NCBI RefSeq assembly: GCF_004168585.1 | Contig: NZ_PGVH01000056.1 | Location: 190,576-254,575, forward strand | Direction: 5' to 3' | Origin: Shewanella sp. OPT22 | GTDB taxonomy: Bacteria; Pseudomonadota; Gammaproteobacteria; Enterobacterales; Shewanellaceae | Length of the DNA: 64,000 nucleotides | Part shown: piece by piece, positions 26,311 through 36,055 of the stretch | Layout: the number at the start of each line of letters is the position of its first letter | Numbering within the stretch: position 1 is the first letter of the stretch | Program-made: the position numbers and the translations under genes | Notes under the pieces: model-generated | The model's database searches: none | What the model was told of the DNA's origin: nothing | The model's input: only the letters and a program-made list of their open reading frames with translations

Positions 26311-28122
26311 TTACACCTTCACTTCACGACTTGTGTTACGACCATACACAGCATTTATTATCGCCCTTGAAGCGAAAATCCCTGTATACATACTGGTTAT
26401 CAAACCTAGACCTAATGTAAGAGCAAAGCCTTGAATTGGGCCATTACCGATAGCGTAAAGCACTACGGCTGTAATTAAGGTTGTAAAGTTTGCATCAAAA
26501 ATAGTCGAAAAAGCACTGTCAAAGCCAGTATCAATCGCACCGGCGAAACTTCGCCCTTCTTTGAGTTTGTCCCGTATTCGCTCGAATATCAGCACGTTGG
26601 TATCTACAGCCATACCTACGGTGAGCACTAATCCGGCGATACCAGGAAGTGTCAACACTGCACCAGGAATAAGCGTAATTAAACCAAAGAGAATGATCAT
26701 ATTACTCAGCAGAGCAATATTTGCGACCCAACCTAAACGACGATACCACAACGCCATAAACGTCAGTGTTACAGCTAAACCTAACGCCAGTGCTTTGATA
26801 CCATTATCAATATTCTCAGCACCTAGACTTGGACCAATGGTTCTTTCTTCGACGATAGTAACAGGAGCAGTCATTGAACCAGCTCTCAACAGTAATGCTA
26901 ATTGTTGAGCTTGCTGCATGCTGCCGACCCCCGTAATCTCAAATCGAGAGCCTAACTGACTTTGAATGGTTGCAATGCTGATAATATGCGTATTCTGCTT
27001 AGAACGACCATTTTCATCACGAGTATACTCACTGAATGACGTTGCCATTGGCTTACCGATATGTGAGCGTGAAAAATGTGACATCATGGTGCCACCAGCA
27101 CTATCTAGGGTGATATCAACTTTCGCTAGCCCTAAACGACTCACAGAAGTACGAGCATCAACAATATGATCTCCACCTAATACAGGCCTACGAGCGACAT
27201 ACACGGGACGACCATTTTGATCGTTAATCACCTGCGCATTAACCGAGCCCTCATCCTTAACAGCATAAAAAGCTAAGCTTGCTGTTGCGCCTATCACTTT
27301 TTTAGCCGAAGCTGGATCTTGTACACCTGGTAACTCAATACGGATACGATGATCACCTTGGCGCTGAACTAGAGCTTCTGTGATACCGAGTTGTTCGATA
27401 CGGCTTCGCATAATTTGTAGGTTCTGTTGGACCGTCATGTTACGCAAATTAACCCGTTCTTTATCTTTCAAGTACATACGCACACCACCAGGAGCACTAG
27501 CAACTTGCCACAGTGGATACTCTTTTCCCATAAATTTTCTTACTGCAGTTAGCGCAGCATCCGATGTTGATTGCGCATCAATGTTTTCATCGTGCCCTTG
27601 ATGAAAGCTCACACCACGAACGTGTTCATGTCGCAAGTTAGTTCTTAAATCATCGATCAAGGCGACACCTTGATTGTGATAAACCACATCAACATCTACA
27701 TCAAGAAGGAACTGCACACCACCACGCAGATCCAAGCCAAGTTTAATCGGCGTAAAACCCATCCCAAGTAACCACTTAGGAGCGGCAGGAGACAGCGCCA
27801 AAGTGACACCGTCAGAATCTTTAACATTCTTCATCAATAAATCTTTGGCGTCTGTTTGCTGCTTTTGATTTTGCAACACGATGACACGACCTTTATCGTT
27901 ATCATCAATGCGTTTTACAGGTATTTTGGCATCTTGTAGCAGTTTTTGTGTTTGCTTAATCGTAAGCTCTTGTCGGGCTTTCGATCCGAGCTGAACCGCA
28001 CCATCTTCTCCATACCATGAGGGTATCGAACTTAACAGCATGACAATGACGGACACTGCGATTAGATAATACTTCCAACGAGCAGTGACATTTAACACTC
28101 TCGCATTTCGAGTTTGTCTCAT
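26311..28122 (-). CDS. secD: Protein translocase subunit SecD
   Basis: About 603 residues from the ATG at 28122, preceded by AAGAG; a TTG at 28137 would add five. It has an N-terminal membrane helix, the LGLDLRGGVQFLLDVD motif, a large periplasmic P1 domain and a C-terminal six-helix block. No yajC, tgt or queA precedes it, unlike the main secDF locus of gammaproteobacteria, so this may be the second secDF set found in many Shewanella. Confidence 0.93.
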   Translation of the reverse strand: MRQTRNARVLNVTARWKYYLIAVSVIVMLLSSIPSWYGEDGAVQLGSKARQELTIKQTQKLLQDAKIPVKRIDDNDKGRVIVLQNQKQQTDAKDLLMKNVKDSDGVTLALSPAAPKWLLGMGFTPIKLGLDLRGGVQFLLDVDVDVVYHNQGVALIDDLRTNLRHEHVRGVSFHQGHDENIDAQSTSDAALTAVRKFMGKEYPLWQVASAPGGVRMYLKDKERVNLRNMTVQQNLQIMRSRIEQLGITEALVQRQGDHRIRIELPGVQDPASAKKVIGATASLAFYAVKDEGSVNAQVINDQNGRPVYVARRPVLGGDHIVDARTSVSRLGLAKVDITLDSAGGTMMSHFSRSHIGKPMATSFSEYTRDENGRSKQNTHIISIATIQSQLGSRFEITGVGSMQQAQQLALLLRAGSMTAPVTIVEERTIGPSLGAENIDNGIKALALGLAVTLTFMALWYRRLGWVANIALLSNMIILFGLITLIPGAVLTLPGIAGLVLTVGMAVDTNVLIFERIRDKLKEGRSFAGAIDTGFDSAFSTIFDANFTTLITAVVLYAIGNGPIQGFALTLGLGLITSMYTGIFASRAIINAVYGRNTSREVKV

Positions 28123-28223
28123 AATAAATCTCTTCAATCCTTAACAAAGAGGATCAAGCCATGTGCTGAATGCACATCACTCAATTAATAATAGTTGTTG
28201 TTTTTAAATAGGAAGAAGAAATG

Positions 28224-28724
28224 TCAGGCTTGTTGAATTTGACGATAGATAATATTGGACTCTTTCCAAGCATTTAGCCTGGAAGGTGTGGAACCTTTTG
28301 AAAGCACCCAGTTTAAACTTGGACTAAAAGGTACTTTATAGTTTTTATCTAAAAGTATTGAGGGTGGAGCATTAATTTCAAAAGCCAGCACATAATCTGC
28401 TTGAAAACCTTCAAAACTAAATTGGATTAAAGATAAATATCGTGAACTAACTGGAGCTGTGAATTTCATATCATCGTTTATATGAATTTTGCTTTTAACT
28501 GGTTTTGACTTAACCATGTGCAAATCAATATTCGATGATTTGGATTTCAATAGCTGAATATCATGACTAATAGTATGAGTAATCTTACTGACTTCACTGA
28601 ATGATGACGAAAAAGAGTTTGAAGAAAGTTGATTAAGAAAAGTCAAAGACACGCAAGCACACATCACCAATATACAAAATTGGGCGATGAGATACTTTAC
28701 AGAAAATATAGGCTCTTTAATCAA
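28224..28724 (-). CDS. Hypothetical membrane-anchored protein
   Basis: 166 residues. One hydrophobic segment (about residues 9-31) could be a signal anchor, placing the remaining 135 residues in the periplasm. No family recognised; Ser and Lys are common and there is no known motif. It lies about 100 bp upstream of secD on the same strand, with no clear promoter or terminator between. A relationship to SecDF is possible but unsupported. Confidence 0.55.
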   Translation of the reverse strand: MIKEPIFSVKYLIAQFCILVMCACVSLTFLNQLSSNSFSSSFSEVSKITHTISHDIQLLKSKSSNIDLHMVKSKPVKSKIHINDDMKFTAPVSSRYLSLIQFSFEGFQADYVLAFEINAPPSILLDKNYKVPFSPSLNWVLSKGSTPSRLNAWKESNIIYRQIQQA

Positions 28725-28927
28725 AATAACTCGAAAAGTGAGTACTTGAACACATTCTAACCATATATTTTGAAAAACAATAGTTTGTTTTTAAGGTAAT
28801 TCAATTTAAGTACAGCAAGTGTTTGAGTTAGCAATATTGATAATTCATTAAAACTTTTTCATAAATATATAAAAAAATCAAATAAAAATTTAATCTAACT
28901 AAAACGCTTCAAACATAAAGTAGTAAG

Positions 28928-31900
28928 ATGACTGAATTAGCAGTACTTGTTTTTAGACCAGCTACATCACGAACAGCTCCCTGTTCACTAGATGAGCTTC
29001 CACAGCTTAGAGAGGGTGAAACCTGTTCTTTTCAAGTTGAAAATCTATGCTACTCCGTTAAATTGACAAATGGCGTTATCACTGTATCAGAGGCATTAGG
29101 AGGGTTTCATTCAGCCCCGCAACCATCTCCTACGTCTGGTGTTCAGCTAACTCAATATTTATGCAAAATTCTAAATTCGGATAAAGTTGATGAACAAACT
29201 CGATATCAAACTCTAAATGAAAACCCTCAAGCCTTAGAATATGAGCTTAGTCATTGCTCAGTAGAACAATGTAAATCAATTCTAAATGCGCTGGATGCAT
29301 TAATTAGTAACATGCCCCCCCAAGAGCTGGAAGAAAGTGTCGTTGCGCCAAAAGGTACAGTTAAGCTCAAGCCAATGAACAAGAACGTTCCAAGTTTACC
29401 AATAACTGAAACCAGCTTAGCTAGAATAGCTCAACATTCCATTGAAAATTTTATAGCAATTGTGGAGTCCATACCTAAAGAGCAACAAGTGTCATTAACA
29501 GAAAGAGTATTTCAAAAGCTCTCTAAAGCTGAATTAGATCCAATTGAAAAATTAAAACTGACAGCAGTAGTGCCCGTAGACTACCAAGAACAAATATTCC
29601 CTTCAGATTATAATTTTGAACAACTTTTCAAAAACAAAGAAACCCATAAAACGATTTTAACTGCACCTCTAGCCTGGCAAGGTTTAAGAAAAAACTCTAT
29701 TGCCTACTCAACATGGAAGCGAGTAACCACTAAAGATCCAATACAATACTTAGATGTATTAAATGATATCCCCGCAGAGACACAACTCGACTACGATCAA
29801 TTTCAGCCCTTACTTGCATTAATGAGTTTAATAAAAGACAGGTCTTCTAAAGATTACACTATCAAAATACTTGACAGTCTTTCAGCTTGCGCTTTGAATG
29901 CCTTAACAAAATGTCCCATAGAATATAAAGATCATATTTCAAGTGCATTCCTTAAATCACTGATCCTTAGTGCGCCTTCAAATACTTGTGCTTTAGTTTC
30001 TGCATTGGGTGACAGTTTTCCTGAAGCAGAATCTTTAGATCTAACTCAACCTTATATTGAAGCCTGCAAAGAAGCTAATGAAACTCAACTCACAGAATTA
30101 TTAGACGTCATAAACATTTGCTGCAAAAGCGAGGAACAGAAACAAAAATTGGTAGATGAGGTAATTGCGAGTAACTCTGTAGCAGGATTACGAATTTACG
30201 CTAAGCTACATCCAGAGTTAACAACCCTTTTAAAGCCAGTAAATAGTGAGAATATCAACGAAATACTGTCGAATTTAACTTCAGAGTCGATAAAACAGTT
30301 AATGATGCATCCTAAATGCATCACTACTGCATTTTTTAAAAATCTAATTATTAACGATCCTAACGAATTGCCTTTCAAGCTTTCTGAACTAAAATTTACA
30401 GGTAATGACCAATTAGACTTAACTCAAGCTTTAATTGATGCATTAATTGACTCCAATGAACCCCATCAGTCAAAAATTCTCTCAGCTTTAAACTATTACT
30501 GTAAAACACTTGGGCAAAGGCTTCACTTATTTAAAACCATTTATGCTAAAAATCCTGAGCTCGGAATTAAGGTTTATGGCAATCTAACTCTCATGAGAAT
30601 GGAAATTCAACCATATTTGCAATTCGTTTGGAACAACCCGCAAGCTTCAATTGAAAACTTTTCGAGCCTACTTTCCAGGGTTGTTCCTCATGAAGCCCTG
30701 ATGTTAGCTAAGCACGTAACAAGTAGAAACACGATTACTACCCAACAGATACCTGATCACATGGAATATTGTTTACTGTTACTTTCTAACTTAAAGACTA
30801 GATATCGTCAAAATAATCCTAATTATCATTTATTAACTCAAGAGTTAGCAGAAAACATCAATAAACTGTTAAATTCAAAAAGACCTTTAACTCCTAACAC
30901 CAAAAAGGAGCTAATGAACTGGTTAGTCGCTTTGAGCCATTTTAGACCAGCCGTAATATCTACAGCACTAGAACATGTGGACGGCTCACCATTAATAGAT
31001 ATTATTTGCCACTCACATTGGCAAACACCTTTTTCACAAGAGCTACATAGCTTAGGTGAAAAAAATTCCTTAGCCGCACGCAAAACATGTTTCAGATTGC
31101 TTTCAACTGTTCAGCAGCAGCAAATAATTGAAAAATTAATCTCTAGTGGAGCATCTGATGATGCAATGGAGCTTTTAGAATATGTAGCAAGTACTGATAC
31201 AAAGCTTGCTAAAAGAGAAGAAGCACTGCTTAAACCTTTAATTAGCGGCTTAAGCGATGCCGCCATTAACACAATCAATGGACATGAACTTAGATCCAAG
31301 CTAATAAAACTTGGCCACCCTCATCTTAAAGATATTTTTTCAAAATTAGGTATACCACTTTCAAGTACATTACTTTTAGCAACCCCATTTAACGAGCTCG
31401 GTACATTTATCGCAAGTGAGGCATGTTCCCTTGAGATGCTCAAGGAATTAAAAAAGAAAAATACCGAGCAAATTTCTCCAGAAGTTAATGCTCATATTCT
31501 AACTGATATAGCTATGTCTACTCCTCCATGTGTAATGAATCAATTGCAAGCATTCATTAGTGATATGTCCGAAGTTCAAATAAAGGATGCGTTGCTTAAA
31601 GTGGAGCCTAGGCCCATAGCGAGGCTTTATAAAGCATCTCCAATTCCCGATGTGATCCATCAATTAATTCTTAAAACGCCAGAGCTTAGAGCTGCATTTA
31701 CAGAGTTTGCAAAAATAAATTATTTACTAGAGAGTCCAGAAGGTAATTTAGAAAAAGCAAAAGAACTACTTCGAACCCTTACTTCAACTAACTCTGTTCC
31801 TCAAAAAACTCTTACGGAACTTTTAAAGCAAGCATCTTTTTCGATGTATTACATTAACAGGAGAGACACTTTCGAACATGTAAAAGCTAAATATAGAGTA

Positions 31901-32179
31901 CAACTAGAATTACTCAAAAATGCCCTTCCCCATGCTCCGAAAGAGGACACTTTAGCCGCATTAATGGGTATCACAGTCGATGATATATTTGATGTTTTAG
32001 CGTCGAAAATTTGTAATGAAGAGGCTTTATCTGTACTTGCCAAAGATGAGGGTAAAGCGAATGAGTTTTTAGCAAACTTTAAAGCTGATCTAATGTTGCG
32101 CACTGAACTGGAGAATTGCAAAGAACAGAAGTTACTTCATTTAGAAGCTATTGAAAGAAAACTTTCTGAATGTAAATAA
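28928..32179 (+). CDS. Large alpha-helical repeat protein, function unknown
   Basis: 1083 residues, no signal peptide, almost entirely short amphipathic helices and Leu-rich, as in alpha-solenoids. Two copies of a 128-residue unit are evident. Copy 1 (from about 339) contains SAFLKSLILS, LDLTQPYIEAC, NICCKSEEQK and LRIYAKL. Copy 2 (from about 467) contains TAFFKNLIIN, LDLTQALIDAL, NYYCKTLGQR and IKVYGNL. Similar but weaker units continue to about 950. The N-terminal 60 residues form a small beta domain followed by a Pro/Ser linker. No enzymatic motif seen. Its size and isolation resemble the other large effector-like genes in the window. The Shine-Dalgarno is weak, so the start is uncertain. 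Confidence 0.65.
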   Translation: MTELAVLVFRPATSRTAPCSLDELPQLREGETCSFQVENLCYSVKLTNGVITVSEALGGFHSAPQPSPTSGVQLTQYLCKILNSDKVDEQTRYQTLNENPQALEYELSHCSVEQCKSILNALDALISNMPPQELEESVVAPKGTVKLKPMNKNVPSLPITETSLARIAQHSIENFIAIVESIPKEQQVSLTERVFQKLSKAELDPIEKLKLTAVVPVDYQEQIFPSDYNFEQLFKNKETHKTILTAPLAWQGLRKNSIAYSTWKRVTTKDPIQYLDVLNDIPAETQLDYDQFQPLLALMSLIKDRSSKDYTIKILDSLSACALNALTKCPIEYKDHISSAFLKSLILSAPSNTCALVSALGDSFPEAESLDLTQPYIEACKEANETQLTELLDVINICCKSEEQKQKLVDEVIASNSVAGLRIYAKLHPELTTLLKPVNSENINEILSNLTSESIKQLMMHPKCITTAFFKNLIINDPNELPFKLSELKFTGNDQLDLTQALIDALIDSNEPHQSKILSALNYYCKTLGQRLHLFKTIYAKNPELGIKVYGNLTLMRMEIQPYLQFVWNNPQASIENFSSLLSRVVPHEALMLAKHVTSRNTITTQQIPDHMEYCLLLLSNLKTRYRQNNPNYHLLTQELAENINKLLNSKRPLTPNTKKELMNWLVALSHFRPAVISTALEHVDGSPLIDIICHSHWQTPFSQELHSLGEKNSLAARKTCFRLLSTVQQQQIIEKLISSGASDDAMELLEYVASTDTKLAKREEALLKPLISGLSDAAINTINGHELRSKLIKLGHPHLKDIFSKLGIPLSSTLLLATPFNELGTFIASEACSLEMLKELKKKNTEQISPEVNAHILTDIAMSTPPCVMNQLQAFISDMSEVQIKDALLKVEPRPIARLYKASPIPDVIHQLILKTPELRAAFTEFAKINYLLESPEGNLEKAKELLRTLTSTNSVPQKTLTELLKQASFSMYYINRRDTFEHVKAKYRVQLELLKNALPHAPKEDTLAALMGITVDDIFDVLASKICNEEALSVLAKDEGKANEFLANFKADLMLRTELENCKEQKLLHLEAIERKLSECK

Positions 32180-32346
32180 GTAAAACTGATAATAACAATA
32201 ATCAGAAAATCCAAGATTGAAATGCAGGCATACAATTTTAAGATTGGAAAAACTACATCAAACATTGATATAGCGTGCTTATTTAACTGTTTTGATCGAT
32301 TGATAAAATCATTAAATATGCACGCTCAAAAAAAGCTATTTACTGT

Positions 32347-32823
32347 TTAAATATACTCAACAGAAACAATTTCAAACTCAGTGATGCCACCTGGCGTTTG
32401 AATGCCGACTTCATCACCTTCCATCTTTCCAATCAATCCACGAGCAATTGGAGAATTAACCGAAATAAGGTTTTCTTTGATGTTCGCTTCGTCGTCGCCT
32501 ACGATTCGATATGTGACTTCTTCATCAGTATCTAGATTTAGAATGGTTACAGTAACGCCAAAAATGACTTTACCTGTGTTTTCCATTTGCGTCACATCGA
32601 TAATTTGAGAGTGAGAAAGCTTACCTTCGATGTCACGGACGCGGGCTTCACAAATTCCTTGCTCTTCACGTGCAGCATGGTACTCCGCATTTTCTTTAAG
32701 GTCACCAAGCTCTCTTGCTTCCGCGATCGCTTCAGAGATTTTTGGACGGCGTTCGAACTTTAATTCATCAAGCTCCTTGCGCAAAGCCTCTGCGCCAACA
32801 ACAGTCATTGGAACCTTATTCAT
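32347..32823 (-). CDS. greA: Transcription elongation factor GreA
   Basis: 158 residues from the ATG at 32823 ([21 protein letters not shown]), which matches family length; an upstream in-frame start adds eight. It has an N-terminal coiled coil with the catalytic acidic tip ([15 protein letters not shown]) and a C-terminal FKBP-like domain ([19 protein letters not shown]). GreA stimulates cleavage of backtracked RNA by RNA polymerase. It usually follows carAB directly; here an RND pump pair intervenes. Confidence 0.97.
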   Translation of the reverse strand: MNKVPMTVVGAEALRKELDELKFERRPKISEAIAEARELGDLKENAEYHAAREEQGICEARVRDIEGKLSHSQIIDVTQMENTGKVIFGVTVTILNLDTDEEVTYRIVGDDEANIKENLISVNSPIARGLIGKMEGDEVGIQTPGGITEFEIVSVEYI

Positions 32824-32846
32824 AATAACGGATACTCCATTAAGCA

Positions 32847-32884
32847 ATAAAAACCCGTGCCATACAAAACGATGACACAGGGTT
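32847..32884 (-). terminator. Terminator-like hairpin in the greA leader
   Basis: On the minus strand, AACCCTGTG (32884-32876) pairs with CACGGGTT (32859-32852, one bulge), followed by TTTTATTG, ending about 25 bases before the greA start. It could terminate the upstream RND operon. It could also be a leader terminator like the one that yields the GraL small RNA upstream of E. coli greA. Confidence 0.55.
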
Positions 32885-32977
32885 TAAGTAATTTTGAATT
32901 TAATATGACAGTAAGCTTAACCCAAAAATGCAACTTTGTACCAGCAAATTCACTTTTGAGTGTATGTACGAGAAATG

Positions 32978-35900
32978 TTACTCATGCCTTCGTAGGCTAG
33001 CTAAAACATCTTCTGCTCTTAACTGAGACATGGCAACATAAGCAATCGGTACCACAAATAAGGAGAAAAACGTTCCTGCGAGTAACCCGCCCACTAATAC
33101 TAAACCGATGTTCACTAAACCTAGTGACCCAGGGCCTTCCGCGAGAGCAAGAGGAATGGCGCTTAAAATCATGGTTAACGATGTCATCAAGATAGGACGT
33201 AATCGAGATCGAGCACTTAAGATAGCCGCCTCTATAGCCGAGTAACCCTTTATCTGCTGTTTATTAGCAAATTCAACTAATAAAATCCCGTGTTTGGTCA
33301 CCAAACCAACTAAAGTTAACAGGCCAATCTGCGAGTAAATATTCAAACTTTGTCCCGTAATGAACAGAGTAAACAAAGCGCCAACAAGGCAAAGAGGAAC
33401 AGTCAATAAGATGATCAGTGGATCAGTAAAACTCTCAAATTGAGCCGCTAGAATTAAGTAAATAAATACCAAAGCAAGCAAGAAGAGAGACTGAGTACCG
33501 TTTTGTGAGTCAACGAGATCTTTAATCACACCATTATAGAAAAATGATTGTGATTTATTAAGCTGAGTTGGCACATTTTCATCGATGAAATTCTTAATAT
33601 CACTAGTGGAATAGCCAGGAACAATATTTGCCGTAACTTCGGCACTATCGAGTCCTCTGTAGGTTTTAATACTCGATTCTGCTGTTGCTTCTTTTATTGA
33701 AACAAACTGGCTTAACGGTAAAGATGCTCCTGATTCAGAAGTAACGTAAAGCTTATTAAGTACGTTAAAATCGCCTAATGATTTTTCGTTTACTTGAACT
33801 AAAATTGCATAGGTCTGATCATCTTTTGCATGTAAGTCCGCCGCTTTAAATGAACCTAAAAATACAGATAGTGCGTTTGTTACATCGGAGTATTTCACCC
33901 CAGAGAGAGTGATAGCATTTGGGTCGATACTGAGATCGTACCTGAGCTGATCCCGCTTTAATGAGTTATTAACGTTCGTGACACCAGGATAGGTTTCTAA
34001 CAATTTTTGTACTTTTTGAGCGGAATCACTCAATGCCTGTCGGTCTCTTCTTAACGATGTAAGTTCAAGCACTACATTATCAGCAATATTCAAGTTATCA
34101 GCGTTATAAATCTTAAAGGATAAGTTATAAGCTGAAACAGTACTTTTCGCTTTATTGATTAAGTCTTTAATCACTTCATCAATCGTTTGCTCTCTTTCTT
34201 TCCATGATTTTAATAAGATAAAATTCAGCGGGTTACTTTCAATGAATGATAAGTTAGTACGTACGGATGGTTCATTTTTGGTCAGCTCATTAATTTGCCC
34301 TAAGTGTTCCACATGATAATTTCGCCCAACGCCTGTGGGGCCAATAGCGGACACCATAATGAAACCTGAATCTTCTTTTGGAAGAAGAATTTTAGGCAAA
34401 GCCCAATATGCAACGCCGGCAACAATCACCAAGCAAACACCAATGCCTAGCATGCGCTTTTTACGGTTAATCCACTTTTCAAGAATAACTACATAGCCAT
34501 CGGTAAGCTTATGGAGCCAATCATTAACAAATTTGAACCAACTCGAATAATCGGTTGCAGGCTTAAGCAAATAGGCACTCATCATTGGCGAAAGAGTTAA
34601 AGCCACCATTCCTGAGATAATCACAGCAGATGCTAATGTGAACGAAAACTGCTTAAATAAATCGACTGTCAGACCTGACATCAAGCCAATAGGAAAGTAT
34701 ACGGCTGCAAGAGTTAAAGTCATCGAAATCACAGGGAAGATGATTTCTTTACAACCTTTAACAGCGGCGTCGAAAGGTTTATCGCCCGCTTCAATATGCC
34801 GATAGCAGTTTTCAACGACTACAATCGCATCGTCAACCACTAACCCAATTGCTAAAATAATGGCCAAAATAGTCAGCACATTAATTGAAAAACCCAAGTA
34901 AGACATCACTGCAAAAACACCAATAACACAGACGGGTATCGTGATAATTGGCACCGATGCAGCGCGAATACTTCCAAGAAAAACAAGCACAACAATTGAT
35001 ACTAATATGATTGCTTCAATGAGCGCTGAGAAACCTTCATGAATGGATGCTTTGATAAAGTCCGCTTGGTTATACACCAAGTCCATTTTTAATCCCTTTG
35101 GCAATTGCTTTTGCATTCCTTGCATGGCATCAGCAATCGCTGTAGATACATCTACCGGATTTGCATTTCTTAAGGGACGGATCTGAAGAGATAAACCAGG
35201 CACTCCATCAACTTTTAAGGCTGATGGATTCAGGCTGTTTTCGCCATAAACAACATTGGCCACATCGGACACACGAATAATGCGATCTTTGTCTTGTCGT
35301 ACGACGAGCCCTTTTACGTCATCAATGGTTTGAACTTGAGTCACTGGATTCAAAGAAAAATTTCTGGACTTGCCGATAATGGCACCAGAAGTAAAACCAG
35401 TATTGTAAGCTGTTAACGTGTCAACAACTTCTTGAGCACCAATGTTGAGCTCTTTCATTTGTTCAGGGTTGAGCCAAACTCGAACGGCTCGGTGAGACCC
35501 ACCATAAGGTCCCCAAACGGCTCCAACCCCAGGAACATGTTTGAATTGTGGTACCAACTGTTGGGCAACATAATCATACATTTGCTGCGGAGTCATACTG
35601 CCATCGTTTACAAAAGTAATGACGTTACTACTGCTGCCACCTTTAGCTGAAATGTCATCTGTAACGACGGGTTTATCAATCATACTGCTCGGAAAGTCAT
35701 CAATCGCTTCGATGCTCGAACGCAGCTTATTCATCAAATTGGTGTATTCAATGTCCGTTGTGTCTGACGTAAATTTGATGCTTAAAGAACAGCTACCAAT
35801 ATTACAATTGGTTGTCATTGTTTCAACTTTATCTAAGCCACCAACAGCTGCAATCAGCTTATCGCCAACATTAGAAGACATAAAATCGGCACTGGCACCG

Positions 35901-36055
35901 GGAACGGAAGCACTAACTGCGGCGGTATGAATACTATGATCAGGAAAGTATTGAATTTCTAACTTTTGAAAAGCTATGAGGCCTAGCAATACAGCCATAA
36001 TACTAAGAATTGAAGCAAAGATTGGATGTCGAATACAGACTTCAGGTAGCTGCAT
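32978..36055 (-). CDS. RND multidrug efflux transporter
   Basis: 1025 residues, the usual length of an HAE1-type RND permease (AcrB/MexF/VexH class). Twelve membrane helices are expected: the first follows IRHPIFASILSIMAVLLG, and the conserved proton-relay region VLAIGLVVDDAIVVVEN lies in helix 4. Two large periplasmic loops are present. The start overlaps the stop of the membrane fusion gene by one base (TAATG), showing translational coupling. The outer-membrane partner is not in this window. Confidence 0.92.
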   Translation of the reverse strand: MQLPEVCIRHPIFASILSIMAVLLGLIAFQKLEIQYFPDHSIHTAAVSASVPGASADFMSSNVGDKLIAAVGGLDKVETMTTNCNIGSCSLSIKFTSDTTDIEYTNLMNKLRSSIEAIDDFPSSMIDKPVVTDDISAKGGSSSNVITFVNDGSMTPQQMYDYVAQQLVPQFKHVPGVGAVWGPYGGSHRAVRVWLNPEQMKELNIGAQEVVDTLTAYNTGFTSGAIIGKSRNFSLNPVTQVQTIDDVKGLVVRQDKDRIIRVSDVANVVYGENSLNPSALKVDGVPGLSLQIRPLRNANPVDVSTAIADAMQGMQKQLPKGLKMDLVYNQADFIKASIHEGFSALIEAIILVSIVVLVFLGSIRAASVPIITIPVCVIGVFAVMSYLGFSINVLTILAIILAIGLVVDDAIVVVENCYRHIEAGDKPFDAAVKGCKEIIFPVISMTLTLAAVYFPIGLMSGLTVDLFKQFSFTLASAVIISGMVALTLSPMMSAYLLKPATDYSSWFKFVNDWLHKLTDGYVVILEKWINRKKRMLGIGVCLVIVAGVAYWALPKILLPKEDSGFIMVSAIGPTGVGRNYHVEHLGQINELTKNEPSVRTNLSFIESNPLNFILLKSWKEREQTIDEVIKDLINKAKSTVSAYNLSFKIYNADNLNIADNVVLELTSLRRDRQALSDSAQKVQKLLETYPGVTNVNNSLKRDQLRYDLSIDPNAITLSGVKYSDVTNALSVFLGSFKAADLHAKDDQTYAILVQVNEKSLGDFNVLNKLYVTSESGASLPLSQFVSIKEATAESSIKTYRGLDSAEVTANIVPGYSTSDIKNFIDENVPTQLNKSQSFFYNGVIKDLVDSQNGTQSLFLLALVFIYLILAAQFESFTDPLIILLTVPLCLVGALFTLFITGQSLNIYSQIGLLTLVGLVTKHGILLVEFANKQQIKGYSAIEAAILSARSRLRPILMTSLTMILSAIPLALAEGPGSLGLVNIGLVLVGGLLAGTFFSLFVVPIAYVAMSQLRAEDVLASLRRHE

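Noticed and set aside
26311-28122. Primary yajC-secD-secF locus
   Set aside because: yajC, tgt and queA are absent upstream; it is described as a secDF pair only, possibly a second copy.
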